In this document: piece by piece, positions 43,569 to 51,905 of the stretch
Layout of the letters: every line of letters begins with the position of its first letter
Numbering within the stretch: position 1 is the first letter of the stretch
NCBI RefSeq assembly: GCF_001896135.2
Contig: NZ_MPOH02000015.1
Location: forward strand, 783,800-847,799
From: Streptomyces phaeoluteigriseus
GTDB taxonomy: Bacteria > Actinomycetota > Actinomycetes > Streptomycetales > Streptomycetaceae
Direction: 5' to 3'
DNA length: 64,000 nucleotides
The notes under the pieces: model-generated
Told to the model about the DNA's origin: nothing
The model's database searches: none
What the model saw: only the letters and a program-made list of their open reading frames with translations
Program-made: the position numbers and the translations under genes

Positions 43569-44210
43569 TCACACCCCTGCGCGAGTCCAGCCCGGGTCGC
43601 GCCCGCTCAGGCCGATCACGCGGTCCAGGAGCGGGGCGTCCGGTGAGACCGGTACCACGGGGCCGAAGATGCCTCCGCCGCCCGTCGGGTCCTCGGCGAC
43701 CTCCAGGACGAAGGCGTGGCACGCCCGGAGCGCGGGCGGGTCGGGGACGTACTCCTGGCCGGTGGCGCGGGCGAGGTCCCAGCCGTGGACGACCAGTTCG
43801 TCGATGGTCACGGCGGCGGCGACCTCGCCGGGCAGGTCGACCCCGCCGGCACGGGTCGTGCCGGTCCAGGCGGCGGGGTCGCGCCAGGCCTCGGCGAGTT
43901 CGTCGAGGACGTGGGGCAGTTCCTCGCGCCAGCCGGGGGCGATGTCGGGCACGGCGGTGTCCGGCGGGGTGTCGGTGGTCGGACCGAGATCCTTGCGGGC
44001 GGCGTCACGGAAGGCGACGGTGAGACCCGTGAGGTGGCCCAGCAGGTTGCGGACCGCGTACGCGGGGCAGGGGGTCGCGTCCCCGAGCTGCTCGTCCCGC
44101 ACGCCCGCCACGAGCCGGGCCACGATCCGCGTCTGGGGTCCGAAATCGAGGATCGCCGTGTCGGTGTCGGTGTGGGTGTCGGTGTCGGTGTGGGTGTCGG
44201 TGTCGGTCAT
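43569..44210 (-). CDS. TIGR03086-type (mycothiol-dependent maleylpyruvate isomerase-like) protein
   Basis: A 213-residue protein of the DinB-fold TIGR03086 family. Landmarks are CPAYAVRNLLGHLTGLTVAFRDAAR with the first His, LDELAEAWRDPAAWTG and VTIDELVVHGWDLARATGQEY with the second metal-ligand His. The first 18 residues are a repeat of Thr/Asp/His absent from the family. ATG 44210 is the only start before the repeat; a start inside the repeat is not available. The substrate is unknown. Confidence 0.85.
   Translation of the reverse strand: MTDTDTHTDTDTHTDTDTAILDFGPQTRIVARLVAGVRDEQLGDATPCPAYAVRNLLGHLTGLTVAFRDAARKDLGPTTDTPPDTAVPDIAPGWREELPHVLDELAEAWRDPAAWTGTTRAGGVDLPGEVAAAVTIDELVVHGWDLARATGQEYVPDPPALRACHAFVLEVAEDPTGGGGIFGPVVPVSPDAPLLDRVIGLSGRDPGWTRAGV
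44157..44207 (-). repeat. Coding 18-bp minisatellite, TDTDTH repeats
   Basis: Almost three copies of an 18-bp unit (GTGTCGGTGTCGGTGTGG on the + strand) encode TDTDTH twice plus TDTDT at the N-terminus of the TIGR03086-type protein. Such arrays change length readily. Confidence 0.85.
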
Positions 44211-44327
44211 CTGCCGCTCCTCCGGTGGGTGTCTGAAGGAGAGACCGGTGGGGCGGCACGAACTCATCGCGGGACGGGCGGCGACTTCGCCGCGGTCCCG
44301 AACGGCTCCGCGGCCGGCCGTGTCGGC

Positions 44328-45491
44328 TCAGACCGCGCCGAGCCCCTCGCGGACGTCCTCCAGATCGCCGTCCGATGCCAGTCCGGCATGGTAGAGCCGG
44401 ATCTCCGTGGCGCCCAGTTCACGCGCGCGTGCCGCGTCCGCGGCGAGCGTGCCGGGGCTGCCGCCCATGCCGGAGACGACGGTGAGGTTGGCGGCGATCA
44501 CGGCGGATGGGCGGCGCTGTGCGGCGAAGGGTGTCAGGAGGGCGGGTCCGCCCGCGCAGGGGACGACCACACCGTCGGCGACGGACAGGATGTGCGCGGG
44601 GTCGACACCCGGGTTGGCGCCCACGTGGAACGACACCGGGTCGGCGTGCAGCAGCACCTGGAAGCCCTCGGGCGCCGCCGCGCGGACGGCCGCGACGGCC
44701 TCCTCCTGGAGCGAGCGGGCGGTCGCGTCCCGCCACGCGCGCGTGGCCGCCGCCGGCTCCGTGCCGAGCAGCTTCTCCACTCCGGCCCAGCCCCCGTCGT
44801 CCGGCAGCCCCTGCCACACCGGTTCCAGTGCGGTCCGTACGGCCGCCGCAAGGCCGTCGGCGTCCAGGCCCCGCTCGCCGTACCCGGCGCGGCAGGCGGG
44901 GCAGAAGCAGAGCGACATGAGGTACTGCCCGGCCTCACCGAGGCCGACCCCGCCGGTCTTGTCGTGGGCGTGCAGATGCTGGAGGCCGTACCAGCCGAGG
45001 GACTCCAGTTCGGTGCCGGCCGTGCCGGGCCGTACGGCGGCCTCGGCGGCCAGGTCGACGAGGTACGCGCGCGTGGCGGGCTGGGCGATGCACGGGGCCC
45101 ACGGGTAGCGGTCGCCGTACGCGTTGACGACGGAGGTGTCCGGGTGCTCGGCGCCCAGGCGGGAGTTGTGCGCGAGGACGACCCAGCTGTGCACCTCCAG
45201 ACCCGCCTCCGCGAGCGCGGCGGCGGCCTCGCCGTAGGCGTCGCCGGGGGCCCAGTCGCCGGCCGGGTGGGGGCGCAGGGCGCGGCCGTCCCAGCGGCTG
45301 TCCACCGGGTACAGCACGGCCGCGTGTTCGGCGGTCACGATGCGGTGGCGGGGGTGGCGCGGGGTGAGGGCGCGGGTGGAGTGGTAGGCGGCGGCCAGGG
45401 TGACCTGCCCGACGCCGAGGGCGGCGATGCGGCCCGGGGCCCGCGGGTCGCCGTTGACGTCCCAGGGGTAGACGAACGCCGACGCCTTCAC
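44328..45491 (-). CDS. Protein of unknown function translationally coupled to kdgD
   Basis: A 387-residue cytosolic protein I cannot place in a named family. It opens ASAFVYPWDVNGDPRAPGRIAALGV. Alternating strand and helix patterns (VTLAAAYHSTRAL, LEVHSWVVLAHNS, GWYGLQHLHAHDK, FQVLLHADPVSFHVG, VVVPCAGGPALL, ATEIRLYHAGLAS) look like a TIM barrel. A Cys cluster CFCPAC near residue 195 resembles that in uncharacterised glycosidase-like barrels. GTG 45491 overlaps the kdgD stop by 4 bp, so the two are made together. A role in uronate or galactarate processing is inference, supported only by this coupling. Confidence 0.82.
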   Translation of the reverse strand: MKASAFVYPWDVNGDPRAPGRIAALGVGQVTLAAAYHSTRALTPRHPRHRIVTAEHAAVLYPVDSRWDGRALRPHPAGDWAPGDAYGEAAAALAEAGLEVHSWVVLAHNSRLGAEHPDTSVVNAYGDRYPWAPCIAQPATRAYLVDLAAEAAVRPGTAGTELESLGWYGLQHLHAHDKTGGVGLGEAGQYLMSLCFCPACRAGYGERGLDADGLAAAVRTALEPVWQGLPDDGGWAGVEKLLGTEPAAATRAWRDATARSLQEEAVAAVRAAAPEGFQVLLHADPVSFHVGANPGVDPAHILSVADGVVVPCAGGPALLTPFAAQRRPSAVIAANLTVVSGMGGSPGTLAADAARARELGATEIRLYHAGLASDGDLEDVREGLGAV

Positions 45492-46429
45492 TCGCCCTCC
45501 TCCAGCAGCGCGTACCCGCGCTCGACCAGCTGCGCGAGCTGCTTGACATGGTCCTCGCCCGGTTCGTGCAGCGGGGGCCGCACCTCGCCCACGTCGAGGC
45601 CGCGCAGCCGCACGCCCGCCTTGACGAGGGAGACCGCGTAGCCGCGCCCCTGCGCGCGCAGTTCGACGAAGGGGCGGTAGAAGCCGTCGAGCAGACGGTG
45701 CGCGGTGTCCTCGTCGCCGGTGGCGAGCGCCCGGTGGAAGGCGAGGGCGATCTCGGGGGCGAAGCAGAACACGGCGGACGAGTAGAGGGTGACGCCGATG
45801 GCGGCGTAGGCGAGCTGGGTCTGCTCCGCGGTCGGCAGTCCGTTGAAGTAGAGGAAGTCGCCGGGGGCCTCGGTGCGGACGGCGCTGACGATGCGCTGCA
45901 TGAGGTCGAGGTCGCCGAGCCCGTCCTTGAGCCCGATGATCCCGTCCGTGCGGGCCAGTCCGGCGACCGTGTCGGGGGTGAAGACGGCGTTGTCGCGCTG
46001 GTAGACGATCACCGGGAGCGGGGTCGCGCCGGCCACCTCCTGGTAGTGCCGCAGCAGCCCCTCCTGGCCGGCGATCACCAGGTACGGCGGCATCGCGAGC
46101 AGCCCGTCCGCGCCGGCGGCGTGCGCGAGGCGCGCGTAACGCACGGCGAGCGCGGTCCCGTAGCCGGTGCCCGCGACGACGGGCACGCGTCCGGCCGTCT
46201 CGTCCACCGCCGCGCGCACGCACGTCTCGAACTCCTCGGGGGTGAGCGCGTGGAACTCACCGGTGCCGCAGCAGGCGAAGACCGCCGCCGCCCCGGCCTC
46301 GATCCCGCGGCGGATGTGCGCGCGGAAGGCGTCGAGGTCGAGGGAGCCGTCGAGGCCGTAGGCGGTGACGGGGAAGAACAGCGGTCCGGTGGGGACGCGC
46401 AGACGTTCGGCGAGCGGGGCTGGCGTCAC
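45488..46429 (-). CDS. kdgD: 5-dehydro-4-deoxyglucarate dehydratase
   Basis: A DapA-superfamily dehydratase that decarboxylates and dehydrates 5-dehydro-4-deoxyglucarate to 2-oxoglutarate semialdehyde. The 313-residue protein has the KdgD-specific segments CCGTGEFHALTPEEFE, MPPYLVIAGQEGLLRHYQ, VIVYQRDNAVFTPDTVAGL (Schiff-base Tyr), IIGLKDGLGDLDLMQRI (Lys) and RGYAVSLVKAGVRLRGLDVGEVRPPL, all close to B. subtilis YcbC/KdgD as I remember it. The start is GTG 46429 with AGGGAGAG just upstream. It is divergent from uronate dehydrogenase, the first step of the same pathway. Confidence 0.95.
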   Translation of the reverse strand: MTPAPLAERLRVPTGPLFFPVTAYGLDGSLDLDAFRAHIRRGIEAGAAAVFACCGTGEFHALTPEEFETCVRAAVDETAGRVPVVAGTGYGTALAVRYARLAHAAGADGLLAMPPYLVIAGQEGLLRHYQEVAGATPLPVIVYQRDNAVFTPDTVAGLARTDGIIGLKDGLGDLDLMQRIVSAVRTEAPGDFLYFNGLPTAEQTQLAYAAIGVTLYSSAVFCFAPEIALAFHRALATGDEDTAHRLLDGFYRPFVELRAQGRGYAVSLVKAGVRLRGLDVGEVRPPLHEPGEDHVKQLAQLVERGYALLEEGE

Positions 46430-46468
46430 GGGCTCTCCCTAGGACGACGCGTGCGTTCCTCTGACTGA

Positions 46469-46521
46469 TGTCCACATCTATGAACGAACTCACCCTATGA
46501 AGGCCTCCAAGCCCCGGTCAA
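46469..46521 (-). promoter_or_regulatory. kdgD promoter with operator-like element
   Basis: Reading leftward: -35 TTGACC (46516-46521), 18-base spacer, -10 TAGGGT (46492-46497), a close match to the streptomycete housekeeping consensus. The element TGTCCACATCTATGAACGA (46469-46487 on the + strand) lies at the expected start site and matches an element at the udh promoter at 13 of 19 positions. Confidence 0.72.
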
Positions 46522-46569
46522 GCGCACAAACCACCAGACGGGGGCGGATTCGCCGGCTCCGCGAGAGAC

Positions 46570-46631
46570 TTGACGCGGCGGGCGGGAGATCCTTAGCGTG
46601 TCCACGCATGTGAATAACGTCCACGCATACG
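46570..46631 (+). promoter_or_regulatory. udh promoter with operator-like direct repeats
   Basis: TTGACG (46570-46575), 18-base spacer and TAGCGT (46594-46599) form a good housekeeping promoter. GTCCACGCAT occurs at 46600-46609 and again at 46619-46628, 19 bases apart, over the expected start of transcription. TGTCCACGCATGTGAATAA here is the partner of the element at kdgD. The whole kdgD-udh gap is 305 bp and holds no other gene. Confidence 0.7.
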
Positions 46632-46734
46632 GCCACCGGGCCACTCGCCCACCGCGGCCGGCGCGCCGGTCGCACCCGCCGCCCCCCGTCGCACCCGTTG
46701 ACCCGTCGCCCCCGACGACCAAGGAGACCCGAGG

Positions 46735-47544
46735 ATGCCCGCTCCGCGCACCGTCCTACTGACCGGCGCCGCCGGAGGCCTCGGCACCCTGATGCGGGAA
46801 CTGCTCCCCGCGTACGGCTACGAGCTGCGCCTGCTGGACCTGCGCCCGATCGAGGGCGAGCCGGACGCGATCGTCGCGGACCTCGCCGACCGGGACGCCG
46901 TGCGCGAGGCCGTACGGGGCGTCGACGCGATCATCCACCTGGCGGGCATCTCCCTGGAAGCCCCCTTCGAGAAGATCCTCGGCGCCAACATCGTCGGCAC
47001 CCACCACCTGTACGAGGCCGCCCGCGAGGAAGGCGTGCGGCGCATCGTCTTCGCGTCCTCCAACCACGCGGTGGGCTTCACCCCCCGCCCCCAGGGCGAC
47101 GACCCCCTCATCCCCGTCGAGACCCCGCACCGCCCGGACACCTTCTACGGCCTGTCCAAGGCCTTCGGCGAGGATCTCGCCCAGTTCTACTGGGACAAGC
47201 ACGGCCTGGAGAGCGTGTCGGTGCGTATCGGCTCCTGCTTCCCGGAGCCCACCAGCGTGCGGATGCTGTCGGTGTGGATGAGCCCCGCCGACGGCGCCCG
47301 CCTCTTCCACGCGGCCCTGACCGCCGAGGACGTCGGCCACACCGTCGTCCACGGTTCCTCCGCCAACACCCGGCTGTGGTGGGACCTGACCAGCGCGCGG
47401 GCGCTCGGCTACGAGCCGGAGGACGACTCCGAGCCGTGGGCCGAGAAGCTGATCGCCGAGCAGGGCGAGCTGGACCCCGGGAACATCGCGCACGCCCACC
47501 TCGGCGGCCACTTCGTCAGCGACCCGCCGATCTGGCCGTACTGA
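46735..47544 (+). CDS. udh: NAD-dependent uronate dehydrogenase
   Basis: A short-chain-type NAD(P) epimerase-fold enzyme, 269 residues. It oxidises galacturonate or glucuronate to the aldaro-lactone, the first step of the oxidative uronate route. VLLTGAAGGLGTLMRELL is the NAD loop; HLAGISLEAPFEKILGANIVGTHHLYEAAREEGVRRIVFASSNHAVG, FYGLSKAFGEDLAQFYWDKHGLESVSVRIGSCFPEP (Tyr-x3-Lys) and MLSVWMSPADGARL closely track the Agrobacterium Udh sequence as I recall it. ATG 46735 follows GGAGACC. It is divergent from kdgD. Confidence 0.93.
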   Translation: MPAPRTVLLTGAAGGLGTLMRELLPAYGYELRLLDLRPIEGEPDAIVADLADRDAVREAVRGVDAIIHLAGISLEAPFEKILGANIVGTHHLYEAAREEGVRRIVFASSNHAVGFTPRPQGDDPLIPVETPHRPDTFYGLSKAFGEDLAQFYWDKHGLESVSVRIGSCFPEPTSVRMLSVWMSPADGARLFHAALTAEDVGHTVVHGSSANTRLWWDLTSARALGYEPEDDSEPWAEKLIAEQGELDPGNIAHAHLGGHFVSDPPIWPY

Positions 47545-47562
47545 CACCACGAGAGCATCACG

Positions 47563-47597
47563 CGGCGGCGGCGACCGAACGGGCCCGCCCGCCGCCG
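47563..47597 (+). terminator. Hairpin after udh
   Basis: Nine-base arms CGGCGGCGG and CCGCCGCCG enclose 17 bases, 19 bases after the udh stop and before the DeoR gene. Confidence 0.6.
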
Positions 47598-47786
47598 TGT
47601 ACGGGCATCCGTGCTGCCCGATCCACCGCCCGGCGCCGCAGCCGTGCAGGTCCGCGGCGGGCACCGCCCGCGGAGAACGGGCACAGACGGACCGTATCGG
47701 GCCCGCGACAGGCCTGGTCACCACCCGTACCCCGCTGTAGAACTTCCCCCATGGGCCCCACCGGGCCCGAACGGGCAGGAAGCGAG

Positions 47787-48566
47787 GTGACGGCATTGAC
47801 CCCGAGGACGGCGGAGGAGCGCCAGCGGGAGATCGTGCGGGCCGCGCGCGCCACCGGCTCGGTCGACGTCGCCGCGCTCGCCATCGAACTGGGCGTGGCC
47901 AAGGAGACCGTGCGGCGGGATCTGCGCGCCCTGGAGGACCACGGCCTGGTGCGCCGCACGCACGGCGGCGCGTATCCCGTGGAGAGCGCCGGTTTCGAGA
48001 CGACCCTCGCCTTCCGCGCCACCAGTCACGTGCCCGAGAAGCGGCGGATCGCCACCGCGGCGGCCGGACTCCTCGGGGACGCCGAGACGGTCTTCGTCGA
48101 CGAGGGCTTCACCCCGCAGCTCATCGCCGAGGCACTGCCCCGCGACCGGCCGCTGACCGTGGTCACCGCGTCCCTGCCGGTCGCGGGCGCCCTCGCGGAG
48201 ACCGGCACCGTGTCCGTCCTGCTGCTGGGCGGCCGGGTCCGGGCCGGCACCCTGGCGACGGTGGACCACTGGACGACCAAGATGCTCGCCGGCTTCGTCG
48301 TCGACCTCGCCTACATCGGCGCCAACGGCATCTCCCGGGAACACGGCCTGACCACCCCCGACCCGGCTGTCGGCGAGGTCAAGGCACAGGCGGTGCGGGC
48401 CGCGCGCCGCACGGTCTTCGTCGGCGTGCACACCAAGTTCGGCGCGGTCAGCTTCTGCCGGTTCGCCGAGGTCGGCACGCTGGAGGCGATCGTGACGAGC
48501 ACCCTGCTGCCGGCCCCCGAGGCCCACCGCTACTCCCTGCTGGGTCCGCAGGTCATCCGCGTCTGA
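47787..48566 (+). CDS. DeoR family transcriptional regulator
   Basis: A 259-residue sugar-type DeoR regulator. The helix-turn-helix is at residues 6-60 (RQREIVRAARATGSVDVAALAIELGVAKETVRRDLRALEDHGLVRRTHGGAYP). The sugar-phosphate-binding domain has VFVDEGFTPQLIAEAL, LTVVTASLPVAGAL, LLLGGRVRAGTLATVDHWT and AYIGANGISREHGLTTPDPAVGEVK. GTG 47787 has AGGAAG four bases upstream. It precedes the polyol-type transporter and dehydrogenase in the same direction and is their likely regulator; it may also act on udh. Confidence 0.92.
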   Translation: MTALTPRTAEERQREIVRAARATGSVDVAALAIELGVAKETVRRDLRALEDHGLVRRTHGGAYPVESAGFETTLAFRATSHVPEKRRIATAAAGLLGDAETVFVDEGFTPQLIAEALPRDRPLTVVTASLPVAGALAETGTVSVLLLGGRVRAGTLATVDHWTTKMLAGFVVDLAYIGANGISREHGLTTPDPAVGEVKAQAVRAARRTVFVGVHTKFGAVSFCRFAEVGTLEAIVTSTLLPAPEAHRYSLLGPQVIRV

Positions 48567-48588
48567 AGATCCCACGCGCCGCGAGAGG

Positions 48589-48669
48589 GCGCGTCCGGAA
48601 AGCCGACGCACCACGGGAGTGCGCGTCCGGAAAGCCAACGCACCAAAGGAAGTGCGCGTCCAGAAAACC
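48589..48669. repeat. 32-33-bp tandem repeat, 2.5 copies
   Basis: GCGCGTCC(G/A)GAAA(G/A)CC recurs at 48589, 48621 and 48654. The array lies between the DeoR stop and the transporter genes. It could be a regulator-binding array or merely slippage-derived. Confidence 0.7.
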
Positions 48670-48757
48670 GACCCACCCCTACCCCCACAACGACATCCCC
48701 CTACCCCCTCACGCCTTCGTCTCCCCACACGTCTCCCCATACGTCCAGGAGTGATCC

Positions 48758-50131
48758 ATGCGAACCCCGAGCCGACGGCGGCCCCCGCGAGCCACGCTCG
48801 CCCTGGCCGCCGCAGGGACGCTGCTCGCCCCGCTGCTCTCCGGCTGCTGGACCGGGGCCGGCGGGGCCGGATCAGGCGGCGATTCCCTCAACGTCCTCAT
48901 GGTCAACAACCCGCAGATGACCGATCTGCAGAAACTCACCGCCGCCCACTTCACCAAGGACACCGGCATCAAGGTCAACTTCACCGTCCTGCCGGAGAAC
49001 GACGTCCGCGACAAGATCAGCCAGGACTTCGCCAACCAGGCGGGCCAGTACGACGTGGCGACCCTGTCCAACTACGAGATACCGATCTACGCCCGCAACG
49101 GCTGGCTGCACGAGATGGACTCCTACGTCGCCGAGGACCCCGGCTACGACGAGCGGGACATCCTCGCCCCGATGCGCGAGTCCCTCACCGCCGACGACGG
49201 CAGGCGCTACGGCCAGCCCTTCTACGGCGAGTCCTCCTTCCTGATGTACCGCAAGGACGTCTTCGCCAAGGCCGGCCTGACGATGCCCGAGCGCCCCACC
49301 TGGACCCAGGTGGCCGAACTGGCCGCGAAGGCCGACGGGGCCGAGCCCGGCATGAAGGGCATCTGTCTGCGCGGACTGCCCGGCTGGGGCGAGGTCATGG
49401 CACCGCTCACCACCGTCGTGAACACCTTCGGCGGCACCTGGTTCGACCAGGACTGGAAGGCACGCCTCGACTCCCCCGAGTTCGGGAAGGCGGTGAAGTT
49501 CTACGTCGACCTGGTCCGCGAGCACGGCGAGTCCGGCGCCGCCCAGTCCGGTTTCGCCGAGTGCCTCAACAACATGACCCAGGGCAAGGCCGCCATGTGG
49601 TACGACGCCACCTCCGCCGCCGGTTCCCTGGAGGCGGCGAACTCCCCGGTCAAGGGGGACATGGGCTACGCCCCCGCCCCCGTGGAGCGGACCCGGACCT
49701 CCGGCTGGCTCTACACCTGGGCCTGGGGCATCCAGAAGGCCTCCCGCAACACCGACAAGGCCTGGCAGTTCGTCTCCTGGGCCTCCGGCAAGGAGTACGA
49801 GCAACTGGTCGGCGAGGAGATCGGCTGGTCGAACGTCCCCGCCGGCAAGCGCGCCTCGACCTACGCCAACGCCGCCTACCGCGCCGAGGCGTCCGCCTTC
49901 CAGGAGCGGACGAAGGAGGCCATCGAGGGCGCCCGTCCCCACGACCCCGGCGTGCAGCCGCGGCCCGCGCCCGGCATCCAGTTCGTCGGCATCCCCGAGT
50001 TCACGGACCTCGGCACCAAGGTCTCCCAGGAGATCAGCGCGGCCATCGCCGGACGCCAGTCCGTCGAGTCGGCCCTGAAGAAGGCCCAACGGCTCGCCGA
50101 GCGCATCTCCGAGGAGTACGAGGGACGATGA
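48758..50131 (+). CDS. Sugar/polyol ABC transporter substrate-binding lipoprotein
   Basis: A 457-residue SBP_bac_1 lipoprotein; the lipobox LLSGC puts the Cys at residue 30. LNVLMVNNPQMTDLQKLTAAHFTKDTGIKVNFTVLPENDVRDKI and GQYDVATLSNYEIPIYARNGWLHEMD resemble the sorbitol/mannitol-binding proteins (SmoE type). YGESSFLMYRKDVFAKAGLTMP, NNMTQGKAAMWYDATSAAG and WAWGIQKASRNTDKAWQFVSWASGKEY follow. ATG 48758 has AGGAGTG upstream. It starts a four-gene operon joined by 4-bp overlaps. Confidence 0.92.
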   Translation: MRTPSRRRPPRATLALAAAGTLLAPLLSGCWTGAGGAGSGGDSLNVLMVNNPQMTDLQKLTAAHFTKDTGIKVNFTVLPENDVRDKISQDFANQAGQYDVATLSNYEIPIYARNGWLHEMDSYVAEDPGYDERDILAPMRESLTADDGRRYGQPFYGESSFLMYRKDVFAKAGLTMPERPTWTQVAELAAKADGAEPGMKGICLRGLPGWGEVMAPLTTVVNTFGGTWFDQDWKARLDSPEFGKAVKFYVDLVREHGESGAAQSGFAECLNNMTQGKAAMWYDATSAAGSLEAANSPVKGDMGYAPAPVERTRTSGWLYTWAWGIQKASRNTDKAWQFVSWASGKEYEQLVGEEIGWSNVPAGKRASTYANAAYRAEASAFQERTKEAIEGARPHDPGVQPRPAPGIQFVGIPEFTDLGTKVSQEISAAIAGRQSVESALKKAQRLAERISEEYEGR

Positions 50132-51066
50132 CCGCCACGACGACGGCCCCCCTGGCCACCACTCCCGTACCGACCCGGCGTCAGCCCTCCGCCCGGCTGC
50201 GCGCCTGGGCCACCCGCGCCCCGCTGCTGCCCGCCCTGATCTTCATGATCGCCGTGACCCAGCTGCCGTTCGTGGCCACGCTGGTGATCTCCTTCTTCGA
50301 CTGGAACGCCCTCTACCCCGACGCCCGCAGCTTCACCGGCCTCGACAACTACCAGCAGGTGCTCACCGACTCCGACCTGCGCCACTCCGTGTGGACGACG
50401 GTCCTGCTGACGGTCGCCGTGGTCCTGGCCAGCCTGGTCCTGGGCCTGGCCCTCGCCCTGCTCCTGGACCGCAGGTTCCGCGGCCGGGGCGTGGTGCGCA
50501 CCCTCCTCATCGCGCCCTTCCTGGTCGTCCCGGTCGCGGCCGCACTGCTGTGGAAGCACGTCCTCTACAACCCCGAGTACGGGCTGCTGAACGGCCTGTT
50601 GCACTACGTCGGCGGCCCGCAGCCGGACTGGATCTCCAGCACCCCGCTGCTCGCGATCGAGGCCTCGCTGGTGTGGCAGTGGACGCCGTTCATGATGCTG
50701 ATCCTGCTCGCCGGCCTCCAGAGCCGGGACCAGCAGCAGATGGAGGCCGCGCGCGTGGACGGCGCGAGCGACTGGCAGATCTTCCGCTACCTGACGCTCC
50801 CGCACCTGCGCCGCTACCTCGAACTGGGCGCCCTGCTCGGCTCGATCTACATCGTGCAGAACTTCGACGCCGTCTTCACGATCACGTCCGGCGGTCTGGG
50901 CACCGCCAACCTGCCCTACACCGTCTACCAGAGCTTCTACCAGGCCCACGAGAACGGCCTCGCCTCGGCCGCGGGCGTCCTGGTGGTCATCGGCTCGATC
51001 GTCATCGCCACCTTCGCCCTGCGCGTGGTGTCGTCCCTGTTCCGCGAGGAGGTGTCGCGCGCATGA
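50128..51066 (+). CDS. Sugar/polyol ABC transporter permease (MalF/SmoF type)
   Basis: A 312-residue six-helix permease. LLPALIFMIAVTQLPFVATLVISFFDWNALYP opens it, followed by GLDNYQQVLTDSDLRHSVWTTVLLT. The EAA loop is MEAARVDGASDWQIFRYLTLPHLRRYLELG, and FDAVFTITSGGLGTANLPYTVYQSFY is typical of polyol systems. ATG 50128 overlaps the binding-protein stop by 4 bp. Confidence 0.93.
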   Translation: MTATTTAPLATTPVPTRRQPSARLRAWATRAPLLPALIFMIAVTQLPFVATLVISFFDWNALYPDARSFTGLDNYQQVLTDSDLRHSVWTTVLLTVAVVLASLVLGLALALLLDRRFRGRGVVRTLLIAPFLVVPVAAALLWKHVLYNPEYGLLNGLLHYVGGPQPDWISSTPLLAIEASLVWQWTPFMMLILLAGLQSRDQQQMEAARVDGASDWQIFRYLTLPHLRRYLELGALLGSIYIVQNFDAVFTITSGGLGTANLPYTVYQSFYQAHENGLASAAGVLVVIGSIVIATFALRVVSSLFREEVSRA

Positions 51067-51905
51067 GCGCATCGACCGTACCGGCCCGCCGCAAGGGCGC
51101 CGGTCTCGGCCTGCTGGCCTGGCTGGCCGGGATCGTCTTCTTCCTGCCCCTCGCGTGGATGGCGCTGACCTCCTTCCACTCGGAGCAGGACGCGGCGACC
51201 AACCCGCCCTCCTTCACCGCCGCCCTGACCCTGGACGGCTACCGCGAGTTCTTCGGCACGGGCGGCGGCGCGAGCCCGTGGCCGGCGCTGGTCAACTCGA
51301 CGGTGGCGTCGGTCGTCTCGACCCTGTTCGTCCTGCTGCTCGCCCTCCCGGCTGCGTACGCGCTGTCGATCCGCCCGGTGAAGAAGTGGACGGACGTCCT
51401 GTTCTTCTTCCTGTCGACGAAGATGCTGCCGGTGGTCGCGGGCCTGCTGCCCATCTACCTGTTCGCCAGGAACACGGGGATGCTCGACAACATCTGGCTC
51501 CTGGTCATCCTCTACACCTCCATGAACCTGCCGATCGCGGTGTGGATGATGCAGTCCTTCCTCTCCGAGGTGCCGGTGGCGATCATCGAGGCGGCACGGG
51601 TGGACGGGGCGCGGCTGCCGACGATCCTCGCGCGCGTGGTGGCCCCGATCGCCCTTCCCGGAATCGCCGCGACGGCCCTGATCTGCTTCATCTTCAGCTG
51701 GAACGAGCTGCTGTTCGCCCGGGTCCTCACCGGGGTCGTCGCCGAGACCGCCCCCGTCTTCCTGACCGGCTTCATCACCAGCCAGGGCCTGTTCCTGGCG
51801 AAGGTGTGCGCAGCGTCGCTCGTCATCTCCCTGCCGGTGCTCGCCGCGGGGTTCGCCGCCCAGGACAAACTGGTCCAGGGCCTGTCGTTGGGAGCCGTGA
51901 AATGA
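51063..51905 (+). CDS. Sugar/polyol ABC transporter permease (MalG/SmoG type)
   Basis: A 280-residue six-helix permease. WLAGIVFFLPLAWMALTSFHSEQDA is the first helix, KMLPVVAGLLPIYLFARNTGMLDN follows, and the EAA loop is IIEAARVDGARLPTILARVVAPIALPG. FSWNELLFARVLTG and the ending LVQGLSLGAVK are typical. Overlaps of 4 bp join it to both neighbours. No ATPase gene follows, so a shared MsiK-like ATPase is expected. Confidence 0.93.
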   Translation: MSASTVPARRKGAGLGLLAWLAGIVFFLPLAWMALTSFHSEQDAATNPPSFTAALTLDGYREFFGTGGGASPWPALVNSTVASVVSTLFVLLLALPAAYALSIRPVKKWTDVLFFFLSTKMLPVVAGLLPIYLFARNTGMLDNIWLLVILYTSMNLPIAVWMMQSFLSEVPVAIIEAARVDGARLPTILARVVAPIALPGIAATALICFIFSWNELLFARVLTGVVAETAPVFLTGFITSQGLFLAKVCAASLVISLPVLAAGFAAQDKLVQGLSLGAVK

